Shown in pieces: positions 47,492 through 54,840 of a DNA stretch of 64,000 nt. Under the pieces are notes generated by a model. The model did no database searches, was not told the DNA's origin, and saw only the letters and a list, made by a program, of their open reading frames with translations. Source of the DNA: Brevundimonas sp. (GTDB lineage: Bacteria; Pseudomonadota; Alphaproteobacteria; Caulobacterales; Caulobacteraceae); contig NZ_JACESA010000008.1 of NCBI RefSeq assembly GCF_013912065.1, positions 98,177 through 162,176 of the forward strand, given 5' to 3'. Position 1 is the first letter of the stretch. Each line of letters starts with the position of its first letter. The translations under genes and the position numbers were made by a program.

Positions 47492-48117
47492 CGGACCATG
47501 ATCGGCGTATAGGCCACGAGCCGCTCCACATCGTCGTTGAGGCATACGTCCCCGACCTGGACCCAGCAGTGGGCGGTGAATGGGCACAGGCGAACGCCGA
47601 AGACCCAGTCCGCCCGCAGGCCGTGGCGGCGAAGGAAGCGGATCAACAGCGCCGACCGCACCAGGCATTCCCCCTCGATCGGCAGATAGGGCATCAGCGC
47701 CCAGAACCGCCGCCCGGCCTCGATCGCGGCCTCGGCGTCGTCGCGCGGCTCGCCCTCGCCCAGAGTCACGTAGGGCGACAGTCCCGTCCCGCGCCGGGCC
47801 GCGCGCACCTCGCTCACGGCGCCGAGCGCCGGGCCGAGGTCGCGCAGCAGGTCGAGGCGTCGCGGCTCATGGATAATGGAGCGGATCGGCCGGGGCGGCG
47901 GCGCCGGAAGCGGCGAGGAAGGCTCGGCTCCGATCAACCCCGCCCCGATCAGGGCCTGCACCGCCCCGGTGATTGGAACCCGGCCGCCCTGCGCGAGACG
48001 TCGGCACAGCGCCGCGCCATCGGGCAGGCAGTGATATCCGTCGCCGCGCACATCGAGCAGCACCGCGTCCCGACCGACACAGGCATGATGGACCTCTGGC
48101 GAGAAATACAGGCGCAC
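47488..48117 (-). CDS. lasso peptide leader protease B with fused RRE
   Basis: About 209 residues. The N-terminal part (VRLYFSPEVHHACVGRDAVL, LDVRGDGYHCL) is an RRE/PqqD-like leader-binding domain. The C-terminal part is the B2 transglutaminase-fold protease with Cys151 (EGECLVRS), His183 (FTAHCWV) and probable Asp195 (CLNDD). It would recognise the leader and cut after Thr-Arg. Start is uncertain: GTG at 48117 is used; a TTG at 48180 overlapping the precursor's end would add 21 residues. Neither has a clear ribosome-binding site, so coupling to precursor translation is likely. Confidence 0.9.
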   Translation of the reverse strand: MRLYFSPEVHHACVGRDAVLLDVRGDGYHCLPDGAALCRRLAQGGRVPITGAVQALIGAGLIGAEPSSPLPAPPPRPIRSIIHEPRRLDLLRDLGPALGAVSEVRAARRGTGLSPYVTLGEGEPRDDAEAAIEAGRRFWALMPYLPIEGECLVRSALLIRFLRRHGLRADWVFGVRLCPFTAHCWVQVGDVCLNDDVERLVAYTPIMVR

Positions 48118-48167
48118 GGAGGGGGCGACAGCGTCGCCGCCGTCGCCCCCCGTCGGAGCCGTCGTGT

Positions 48168-48485
48168 TCAGGCGGTCCAACGCTCGACCGGGATCAGCTC
48201 GCGATTGCCGCTGGGCTGGTCCGCCCGCGTCTGCTCCGCGGCGCCGCCGATGCGGGCGACCGAGGGATCGACGTAGGTGTAGACCGGGTTGAGTTCCCGG
48301 TTGTGGCCCGGACCGTCTGCACGGGTCTGCTCCACGGCGGAGCCGAGCCCGACGATCTGGGTCGCCGAGGCGTCGTCGTAGAAATAGAGCGGGATCAGCT
48401 CCATCTTTTCGACGCCGCCGCCCGCGCGAGTCAGCGCGCTGGCGCAGCCGAGCCCGATAAGGGCCGGCGGGGTCATGGTCTTCAT
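48168..48485 (-). CDS. tri-core lasso peptide precursor (A)
   Basis: A 105-residue precursor, about twice the usual 40-50. The start has AAGGAGG seven bases upstream. Residues 1-20 are a leader ending ALIGLGCASALTR with Thr at -2. Core 1 begins at Ala21 with Glu29 as ninth residue. Two further leader-like blocks (VGLGSAVEQTR, 45-55; ARIGGAAEQTR, 77-87) are each followed by another core: Ala56 with Glu64, and Ala88 with Glu96. All three cores continue L-(I/N)-P. B protease could cut after each TR and the C enzyme could close three different 9-residue rings. Thr at -2 and a Glu/Asp at 7-9 are known lasso rules; the triple organisation is what I see. Confidence 0.87.
   Translation of the reverse strand: MKTMTPPALIGLGCASALTRAGGGVEKMELIPLYFYDDASATQIVGLGSAVEQTRADGPGHNRELNPVYTYVDPSVARIGGAAEQTRADQPSGNRELIPVERWTA
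48171..48224 (-). other. predicted lasso core 3
   Basis: Residues 88-105, ADQPSGNRELIPVERWTA. Ala1, Glu9; Glu14, Arg15 and Trp16 are candidate plugs. Its C-terminus is fixed by the stop codon, giving 18 residues. Confidence 0.7.
48267..48320 (-). other. predicted lasso core 2
   Basis: Residues 56-73, ADGPGHNRELNPVYTYVD. Ala1, Glu9; Tyr14 and Tyr16 are candidate plugs. Internal in the precursor, so its C-terminus must be made by a further cut. Confidence 0.65.
48372..48425 (-). other. predicted lasso core 1
   Basis: Residues 21-38, AGGGVEKMELIPLYFYDD. Ala1 to Glu9 gives a 9-residue ring; Tyr13, Phe14 and Tyr15 are candidate plugs. The C-terminal limit is set by length analogy with core 3 and is uncertain. 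Confidence 0.65.
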
Positions 48486-48501
48486 GGCGTAGCCTCCTTG
48501 A

Positions 48502-48520
48502 GCGGGGCCAAACGCCCCGC
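48502..48520 (-). other. hairpin in the precursor 5' untranslated region
   Basis: GCGGGGC/GCCCCGC with loop CAAAC (plus-strand reading), directly before the ribosome-binding site of the precursor. AT-rich TATAGT-like boxes lie further upstream (about 48545-48575). It may stabilise the precursor mRNA, which must be made in excess. Confidence 0.5.
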
Positions 48521-48556
48521 GTTCTCAGCCAGCGCGCAAATGAGGCTATATTCAAA

Positions 48557-49171
48557 CTATATCTGTCCTATACTTTCGACAGACTGCCTCATGACTGAGA
48601 CGACAGCCGTCGCCATCGCCGATCTCTCTTGATGATGGAGGTCGACCTCCTGGCGCAGCGCTGTGAACGCCCCCTCCGCGACCTGGCTTTCGACGCCGGC
48701 GATCCATCCGGCGTCCATCGGCGCCAGGTCGGCTTCGACGCGGCGGATCGGCCGAAGACGCAGCGTCAGACGCCAGTGGGCTTGCGCCAGGACCGCCCGA
48801 CCGGGCGCCCGGGCCAGTTCGGTGAAGAAGCGCTCCACGCCGCCCTCGCCCGCCCCCGGGAGCGGTCCCGCCGGCCCGCTCGTCTCGAGAAGGTCGATCG
48901 CCCAATGCGCCAGACGCCGGTGCAACTCATACAGATCGGCGATGTCGTCCGCGCCGGGACTGGGCGCATAGTAGCCCCGGCCGGGGCGATGCTCGATCAG
49001 CCCCTCCCCGGCCAGCCGGGCCAGGGCCTCTCGCACGGGGGTCTGGGACAGGTCCAGTTCAGCCGCCAGCGCCGTGGCGACGAGCGGCTCTCCCCAGCCG
49101 AACCGGCCCGATCCGGCGAAAGCCGCCAGGGCGGTCAGGGCGTCATGATAAGGATCGCGCGACCGCATCAT
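48557..49171 (-). CDS. GntR-family regulator of the lasso locus
   Basis: A 204-residue regulator with an N-terminal winged helix (EPLVATALAAELDLSQTPVR, EALARLAGEGLIEHRPGRGY) and a C-terminal all-helical FCD-like domain. The gene ends 71 bp before the precursor on the same strand. GntR regulators are found in isopeptidase-type lasso loci, so it probably controls precursor-B-C transcription. Effector unknown. Upstream, at 49203-49220, AGCCTC/GAGGCT forms a hairpin that could be an operator. Confidence 0.88.
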   Translation of the reverse strand: MMRSRDPYHDALTALAAFAGSGRFGWGEPLVATALAAELDLSQTPVREALARLAGEGLIEHRPGRGYYAPSPGADDIADLYELHRRLAHWAIDLLETSGPAGPLPGAGEGGVERFFTELARAPGRAVLAQAHWRLTLRLRPIRRVEADLAPMDAGWIAGVESQVAEGAFTALRQEVDLHHQERSAMATAVVSVMRQSVESIGQI

Positions 49172-49202
49172 CGCCGACCCGCATCCAGGCCCTCAACATT
49201 CA

Positions 49203-49220
49203 AGCCTCGACGGAGAGGCT
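49203..49220. promoter_or_regulatory. palindrome upstream of the GntR gene
   Basis: AGCCTC-GACGGA-GAGGCT, flanked by interrupted TCAAC/GTTGA arms, 30 bp before the GntR start. Candidate autoregulatory site. Confidence 0.35.
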
Positions 49221-49310
49221 GTTGAGACGAGAATTCGACCATGTAATCGCGACCGGCCGCAAAGATTTCGCGTTCGACCCGCATATATTTTGCGTAAATC
49301 CACAAGGTTT

Positions 49311-49357
49311 ATGCACCCGTTTGTTTCCCATCTTTCATTTGATGCACGGTTGCTTCA
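49311..49357. promoter_or_regulatory. direct repeat in an AT-rich promoter region
   Basis: ATGCACCCGTTTGTTTC and the related ATGCACGGTTGCTTC begin 31 bp apart (three helical turns) at 49311 and 49342. The surrounding 49230-49370 is much richer in A and T than the rest of the window. It precedes the XRE gene at 49426 and lies behind the divergent GntR gene. Confidence 0.4.
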
Positions 49358-49425
49358 TTTTTCAACCAGTAGGGGTGCGGTACGCGCGCGCGTCGCGCTG
49401 GTGCGAACGGAGTTGAAGCGACGTC

Positions 49426-49926
49426 ATGGAGAGCGCCGACCGTCAGTCCCAGAGCGAGACCCTTTCCAGCGCCCTGCGGCTGATCCGGGCCCATCGTCGG
49501 CTGCGGGCCGCGGACGTGGCCAGGGCGATGAACATGGCGCTGCGGTCCTACGAGCATTTCGAGTCCGGCGGCGGTCGGATCAATGTCGAACGGATCCATC
49601 GCTTCGCCGAGGTCACCGACAGCGATCCTCACGCCATCTTCGCGGCGATGGCGCTCGGCTCGCCGGCGTTCGCCTTGCGGTGCGCTGACAACAAACTGGC
49701 GACCATCCTCGCGGTCGTCCTGCAGGAGTTCGACGAGGAGGCGGGCGATGCGATCGCCGAGCTGGAGCCGCTGACCATCATCAACACCTTCACCAAGGCC
49801 CTGCGCGACTTGGCCGCCCAGTCCGTGCGGCGCGAAAGCGCCGCCGATGCCTGGCTGGAGGAGCGTCGTCACCGTCTGGTCTCGCCCACCCGCGAGGACG
49901 ACGACTCCGGGAACGGCACACCGTAG
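49426..49926 (+). CDS. XRE-type HTH regulator
   Basis: A 166-residue protein. The N-terminal HTH is LSSALRLIRAHRRLRAADVA with RAMNMALRSYEHFESGGGRI; the rest is helical with no recognised ligand domain (DNKLATILAVVLQEFDEEAG). Regulators of this kind often sit at the head of conjugation modules. It precedes a LuxR-type HTH and the virB operon and may control transfer. Confidence 0.82.
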   Translation: MESADRQSQSETLSSALRLIRAHRRLRAADVARAMNMALRSYEHFESGGGRINVERIHRFAEVTDSDPHAIFAAMALGSPAFALRCADNKLATILAVVLQEFDEEAGDAIAELEPLTIINTFTKALRDLAAQSVRRESAADAWLEERRHRLVSPTREDDDSGNGTP

Positions 49927-49986
49927 ATCTCCCGTCGCCGGGCTACGGACTGGCGCGCGGTCCAGCAGTTCGGCCTTGATGGTCGG

Positions 49987-50247
49987 ATGCGCCCCTCCGT
50001 CCCCTCTCCTCTGCCGAGATCAGACGCGCTCGACCGGCTGTCGGACCGCCAGCGCCAGTGCCTCGCGCTGGCCGCCCGGGGTCTGACCTCGGCGGCGATC
50101 GGCCAAGACATCGGCCTGTCGGCCCGCACCGTCGACGAACATCTGATGGGCGCCTGCCGGGCGCTCGGCGTCCGGACCCGCGTACAGGCCGTGGCGCGAC
50201 TGGCGGCCGCCCAGCGCCCGCCGGAACCGCGGACCTTCCTACCGTAG
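49987..50247 (+). CDS. short LuxR-type HTH regulator
   Basis: An 86-residue protein consisting of a GerE/LuxR DNA-binding domain: LSDRQRQCLALAARGLTSAA and IGLSARTVDEHLMGACRALG. No sensor domain. It lies 53 bp before virB1 and may be its activator. It resembles 38187-38429 in form. Confidence 0.8.
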   Translation: MRPSVPSPLPRSDALDRLSDRQRQCLALAARGLTSAAIGQDIGLSARTVDEHLMGACRALGVRTRVQAVARLAAAQRPPEPRTFLP

Positions 50248-50299
50248 ACTCCCCACGGGAGGGTCGCGGGTCGCGGCCCTCGGGACTCATCGGTTTTGC

Positions 50300-50941
50300 T
50301 TGGGGCTCACGTTGGAGCCCGCCTTGTTGGACCTCGCCCTGATCCTCAGCCTGTCCCAGGCCTGCGCCCCGCAGGTGGCCCCGGAAACCCTGGCGGCCGT
50401 CGCCTATGCGGAAAGCCGCTTCAATCCGAACGCCATAGGGGTCAACCGCGGTCCCCGGCCCGCCCGTCCGCCGCGCGACGCGACCGAGGCGGCCCGTGTG
50501 GCGCGGAGCCTTCTGGCCCGGGGCGCGAACCTCGATCTCGGCGTGGCCCAGATCAACAGCGACAATCTCGGATGGCTCGGCCTCTCTGTCGAGGCCGCCT
50601 TCGATCCGTGCCGCAACCTCGCCGCGGCCGGGACCGTCCTGCGCGCGGGATACCGTCCCGTCGAGGGCGTCGATCGTCAGACGACGCTGAGGGTCGCCCT
50701 CTCCCGCTACAACACCGGCCATCCCGAGCGCGGCTTCCGCAACGGTTACGTTGCCCGGGTCGAGGCCGCCGCCGTGACCCTCGGTCTGCAGGCGCTGCGA
50801 CCCGTCGAACCCCTCGCTGGCGCTCCACCACCCCAGCCCTCGCCGCCATCGCCGCCCCCGGATTGGGATGTGTTCTCGCGCGCCCGGACGAGCCTCGTCC
50901 TGACCTTCACCGCAACCCCGGACAGGGAGATTTCACGATGA
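50300..50941 (+). CDS. virB1: VirB1-type lytic transglycosylase
   Basis: A 213-residue protein. AVAYAESRFNPNAIGVN holds the catalytic Glu of SLT enzymes, LDLGVAQINSDNLGWLGLS is the second motif and LSRYNTGHPERGFRNGYV the third. It opens peptidoglycan for the secretion channel. The N-terminus is hydrophobic but short; start is TTG at 50300 or 50312. A Pro-rich C-terminal linker is normal for VirB1. It overlaps virB2. Confidence 0.92.
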   Translation: MGLTLEPALLDLALILSLSQACAPQVAPETLAAVAYAESRFNPNAIGVNRGPRPARPPRDATEAARVARSLLARGANLDLGVAQINSDNLGWLGLSVEAAFDPCRNLAAAGTVLRAGYRPVEGVDRQTTLRVALSRYNTGHPERGFRNGYVARVEAAAVTLGLQALRPVEPLAGAPPPQPSPPSPPPDWDVFSRARTSLVLTFTATPDREISR

Positions 50942-51237
50942 CCGCCCCCGCGACCGTTCGCAGGCTCGGCGCCGCCGGTGCCATCGCCCTCGCCTCCAGC
51001 CTCATCCTGGTTCAGCCGGCCTTCGCCTCGGCCAATGTCGAGGGCCTGTTGCAGAACGTCGTCGACATGCTCACCGGCAATACGGCCCGGCTGCTGGCCG
51101 TGCTGGCGGTCGTGGTGGTGGGCATCCTGTGGATGTTCGGCCTGTTCGATCTGCGACGGGCGGCCATCGTGGTGCTCGGCATCGTGGTCGTCTTCGGCGC
51201 GGCCGAAATCGTCAACCTGATCACCGGCGGCGCCTGA
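50938..51237 (+). CDS. virB2: VirB2-type conjugative pilin
   Basis: A 99-residue pilin precursor: long signal ending PAFASAN, then two hydrophobic helices (TARLLAVLAVVVVGILWMFG and AAIVVLGIVVVFGAAEIV) separated by LFDLRRA. Size and shape match VirB2/TrbC. Start overlaps the virB1 stop (ATGA). Confidence 0.9.
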   Translation: MTAPATVRRLGAAGAIALASSLILVQPAFASANVEGLLQNVVDMLTGNTARLLAVLAVVVVGILWMFGLFDLRRAAIVVLGIVVVFGAAEIVNLITGGA

Positions 51238-51419
51238 TGGACACCCCGCCCCCCTGGCTGACGATCGGATCGATCACGGCGCTCCTGGCCCTGGGCCTGA
51301 TGCTCGGCCTGAAGCTGATCTCGCCCAAACGTTTCGCCCAGATCGTCGCCGGCCTGGCCTCCGGCCTCGCCATCGGCCTCGCCCTGTCGCGTCTGCCGGC
51401 GGGAGGCGCGCATGGCTGA
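51237..51419 (+). CDS. 60-residue membrane protein between virB2 and virB3
   Basis: Two short hydrophobic stretches (IGSITALLALGLMLGLKLI and IVAGLASGLAIGLAL) joined by a basic turn (SPKRFAQ). It is coupled by overlap to both neighbours, so it is translated as part of the secretion operon. I do not recognise it; it is not part of the standard VirB set. Confidence 0.7.
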   Translation: MDTPPPWLTIGSITALLALGLMLGLKLISPKRFAQIVAGLASGLAIGLALSRLPAGGAHG

Positions 51420-51747
51420 GGAACGCCTGACCGAGGATCCGTTGTTCCTCGCCTGCACCCGGCCGGCGATGATCCTGGGCGTGCCCATGGAGGCCATGGG
51501 CGTTAACGTCATCCTGTCGGGCGTCGTCTTCCTCGTCGGCGGAAGCCTGCTTTATCTGCTGGTCGCCCCGGCCCTGCATCTGGTGTTTCGGGCGATCTGC
51601 CGAGCCGACCACAACGCCTTTCGGCTGCTGTTCGTCTATGTCGACACCAAGGGCCGGTCGCGCAACGCGCCGCTCTGGGGCGGCAGCTCGGCGACGCCGC
51701 TTTCCCTGATCCGGCGCTATCGGCCGGTGGAGCTGTCTCGTGGCTGA
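51412..51747 (+). CDS. virB3: VirB3 family protein
   Basis: A 111-residue protein with TEDPLFLACTRPAMILGVPM, the VirB3 opening, and one hydrophobic hairpin (VNVILSGVVFLVGGSLLYLLVAP). It associates with VirB4 at the inner membrane. It overlaps both neighbours. Confidence 0.92.
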   Translation: MAEERLTEDPLFLACTRPAMILGVPMEAMGVNVILSGVVFLVGGSLLYLLVAPALHLVFRAICRADHNAFRLLFVYVDTKGRSRNAPLWGGSSATPLSLIRRYRPVELSRG

Positions 51748-54115
51748 AGGAAGCGTCAGCGCCGCCCGGCTCCGGCGCGAGGCCGACGCCCGGCCGCACC
51801 TGCCCTATGCGCGGCATGTCTCGGACGCCGTGGTCGCGCTCGACAGCGGCGCGCTGATGATGGTGTTCCAGATCGAAGGCGCGAGTTTCGAGACCGCCGA
51901 TGCGCGCGACCTCAATGACTGGCACGTCAAGCTGAACCAGGCCTGGCGCAACCTCGCCGACGACCGCCTGGCGGTCTGGCACCATGTGGTGCGCCGTCCG
52001 GTCGAGCTGGAGCGGTCGACGGGGTTCCGCTCGGACTTCGCCGGCGAACTGGGCGGCCTCTACGACGACCGTGTCGCGGGGCGACAGCTCTGGATCAACG
52101 AGCTCTTCGTCACCCTCGTCCTGCACCCCGGTCGCGACGCTGGCGATCGGGCCGCCGCGCTGGCCCGTCGGCTGACGGCGGCGCGCCGGGCGAACGCCGA
52201 GGTGGAGATCGCCCACATCCAGCGGATCGAGGAGGCGGGGCGCGACCTGGTTCAATACCTCGACCGCTACGCCCCGCGCCGGCTGGGCCTCTATGAGCGG
52301 GGCGGCCTGTGGTTCTCCGAGCCGATGGAGGTCATGCGCCTTGTCCTGACAGGCCGGCGATCCTCCGTTCCGATCGTCTTCGGCCACCTCGGCGCGGCCA
52401 TCTATACCGTGCGGATCATCTTCGGCCGCGAGACCCTGGAGCTTCGGGACGCGGCCGATGCGCGATACGGCGGCGTCCTGGCCGTGAAGGAATACCCGGC
52501 GGCGACCCGTCCAGGCCTGTGGGACGACCTGTTGAGCGTCCGCTTCGGCTTCGTCGCCAGCCAGTCCTTCGCCTTCCTGTCCAAGGCCGCCGCCCGCACG
52601 GTGATGGAGCGCAAGCAGAACCAGATGGTGTCCGCGCGCGATCGTGCGGCTTCCCAGATCAGCGGCCTGTCCGAGGCGCTCGACGACCTCGTCAGCAACC
52701 GCTTTGTCATGGGCGAGCACCAGGCCTCGATCCTCGTCCATGGCGACACCCCCACGGCGCTTGCGGATCATCTGTCCAAGGCCCGCGCCATCCTCGCCGA
52801 CTCCGGCCTCGTCGTCGCGCGTGAGGATCTCGGTCTGGAAGCGGCCTTCTGGTCCCAGTTTCCCGGGGCCTTTGCCCGCCGCACCCGGCCCGCCGCCATC
52901 ACCTCGCGCAATTTCGCGGCCTTGGCGCCGTTCCACGCCCATCCCGTCGGCAAGGCCCGGGGCAACCATTGGGGCGACGCCGTTGCGGTGCTGCGCACCA
53001 CGGCCGGCTCGCCCTTCTGGTTCAACTTCCATGTCGGCGATCTCGGCCACACCTTCATCTGCGGGCCGTCCGGGTCGGGCAAGACGGTGGTGCAGAACTT
53101 CATGCTGGCGCAGCTGGAGCGCTTCGGCGCCCAACAGCTGTTCATCGACAAGGACCGCGGCGCCGAGATCTTCGTCCGCGCCTGCGGCGGGACCTATCTC
53201 GCCCTGCGCAACGGCGAGCCCACAGGCTTCGCGCCCTTCAAGGCCCTCGAGCCGACCCCGGCCAACCGCGCCTTCCTCGTCCGCCTCGTCCGCGCCCTCG
53301 TCGGTCGTCCCAATGAAACCCTGACGGTGCCCCAGGCCCGCGCCATCGATCAGGGCGTGGCCGCGCTTGAAGCCCTGCCGCGCGAGCGGCGATCCATCGC
53401 CGCCCTGCGCAGCCTGCTCGGCCAGGGCGACGCCGGCGGCGTGGGCGCCCGGCTGGAGCGCTGGCAAAGGGGCGGCCCCCTCGGCTGGGTGCTCGACAAT
53501 GACGAGGACGCCCTCAGCCTCGAGGCCCGCTTCGCCGGCTTCGACATCACCCAGGTGCTCGACCACGACGAGGTCCGTACGCCAGCGATGTTGTATCTGT
53601 TCCATCGCATCGCCGAGCGCGTCGACGGTCGCCGCCTCGTCCTCGACATCGACGAGTTCTGGAAGGTGCTCGGCGACCCGGCCTTCACGGAACTGGCCCG
53701 GGACGGGCTCAAGACCTGGCGCAAGCAGAACGCCCTGATGGTGTTCGGCACCCAGTCGCCGGCCGATGCGCTTCGGTCTCCCATCGCCCACGCCATCCTC
53801 GAACAGTGCGCGACCAAGATCTTCCTGCCCAACGCCCACGGCCAGGCGCGCGACTACGTCGACGGCTTCGGCCTCACCCAGGAAGAGTTCCGCCTGGTGC
53901 GCGAGGTCCTGACCCCGGAGTCTCACCGTTTCCTGGTCAAGCAGGGCCACGACAGCGTCGTCGTGGAACTGGACCTGAGCGGCATGGACGACGCCCTGTC
54001 GGTCCTGTCCGGCCGCACCGAGACCACCGCCCTGCTCGACCGGCTCCGCGCCGAGGTCGGCGACGACTACGCGGCGTGGCGCGATCCCTTTCATGACCAG
54101 AGGAGGTTCCTGTGA
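51740..54115 (+). CDS. virB4: VirB4 secretion ATPase
   Basis: A 791-residue ATPase of the conjugation channel. The N-terminal CagE/TrbE/VirB domain is followed by Walker A GPSGSGKT (442-449) and Walker B VLDIDEFWKVL; FGTQSPADAL is a further motif. Length is standard. GTG start at 51740 overlapping virB3. Confidence 0.96.
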   Translation: MAEGSVSAARLRREADARPHLPYARHVSDAVVALDSGALMMVFQIEGASFETADARDLNDWHVKLNQAWRNLADDRLAVWHHVVRRPVELERSTGFRSDFAGELGGLYDDRVAGRQLWINELFVTLVLHPGRDAGDRAAALARRLTAARRANAEVEIAHIQRIEEAGRDLVQYLDRYAPRRLGLYERGGLWFSEPMEVMRLVLTGRRSSVPIVFGHLGAAIYTVRIIFGRETLELRDAADARYGGVLAVKEYPAATRPGLWDDLLSVRFGFVASQSFAFLSKAAARTVMERKQNQMVSARDRAASQISGLSEALDDLVSNRFVMGEHQASILVHGDTPTALADHLSKARAILADSGLVVAREDLGLEAAFWSQFPGAFARRTRPAAITSRNFAALAPFHAHPVGKARGNHWGDAVAVLRTTAGSPFWFNFHVGDLGHTFICGPSGSGKTVVQNFMLAQLERFGAQQLFIDKDRGAEIFVRACGGTYLALRNGEPTGFAPFKALEPTPANRAFLVRLVRALVGRPNETLTVPQARAIDQGVAALEALPRERRSIAALRSLLGQGDAGGVGARLERWQRGGPLGWVLDNDEDALSLEARFAGFDITQVLDHDEVRTPAMLYLFHRIAERVDGRRLVLDIDEFWKVLGDPAFTELARDGLKTWRKQNALMVFGTQSPADALRSPIAHAILEQCATKIFLPNAHGQARDYVDGFGLTQEEFRLVREVLTPESHRFLVKQGHDSVVVELDLSGMDDALSVLSGRTETTALLDRLRAEVGDDYAAWRDPFHDQRRFL

Positions 54116-54840
54116 GAGCCCGTATCCCCTTCGCCGCGGCGGCCGCCGCCCTCGTCTTCGCCTGCGCGCCGACCGTCCAAGCGCAGCAGATCGTCCACGA
54201 TCCCCGCGCTTTCGCCCAGATGATCGAGGAGGCGCGAACGACCCTCGATCAGCTCAGGGCCCTGCAGGCCCAGGTCGAACAGGGCCAGCAACTGTTCGAC
54301 AGCCTCAACGACCTGTCCGGCGTTAATGCCCTGGCGCATGAACTGGGCCTGCCGACGGTGCGCAACCCCCTGCCCGACATGCGCTCGCTGCGCGCGGCGG
54401 CGAACGGTGATCTGTCCGCGCTCGGGGATCTGGCGGACCGCGCCGACGCCATCCGCCGCGACACCCGGCTCTACACGCCGCCCGCGGGCGAACCAAGTTC
54501 GGCGGAAGCCTGGTATCGCGACAGCCTCGAACGCGCCGGCGCGCGGACCGCGCGGGATCTCGCCATCGGCGAGGCCGTCGGCGGCGCGGCGGATCGCCGT
54601 CTGCAGGGTCTGGAGACGCTCCGCTCCGCCCTCGACACCGCGCCCAACGCCCGCGCCGTCATGGACCTCGAAGCCCGCCTCGCGGCCGAACAGGCGCTGA
54701 TCCAGAACGAGCAGGTGCGGCTGCAGGGCCTCGCCTTGACCCAGGCCGCCGAGACGCGTCTTGAGGAACAGCGCGCCCGGGAGCGGGCCGAAGCCGCCCG
54801 GGCTGCGCGCATGGACGTCTATCAGCGGGCGTTCCAGTGA
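54112..54840 (+). CDS. virB5: VirB5-type pilus-tip/minor pilin protein
   Basis: A 242-residue exported protein (signal AAAAALVFACAPTVQAQ). QQIVHDPRAFAQMIEEARTT is the VirB5/TrbJ start, and long coiled helices (about 30-70, 150-240) follow. GTG start overlaps virB4. Confidence 0.9.
   Translation: MRARIPFAAAAAALVFACAPTVQAQQIVHDPRAFAQMIEEARTTLDQLRALQAQVEQGQQLFDSLNDLSGVNALAHELGLPTVRNPLPDMRSLRAAANGDLSALGDLADRADAIRRDTRLYTPPAGEPSSAEAWYRDSLERAGARTARDLAIGEAVGGAADRRLQGLETLRSALDTAPNARAVMDLEARLAAEQALIQNEQVRLQGLALTQAAETRLEEQRARERAEAARAARMDVYQRAFQ

Noticed and set aside
38430-50300. Search for a lasso ABC exporter (D gene)
   Set aside because: No ABC ATPase with a membrane domain is present in or near the locus; the isopeptidase-type arrangement explains the absence.
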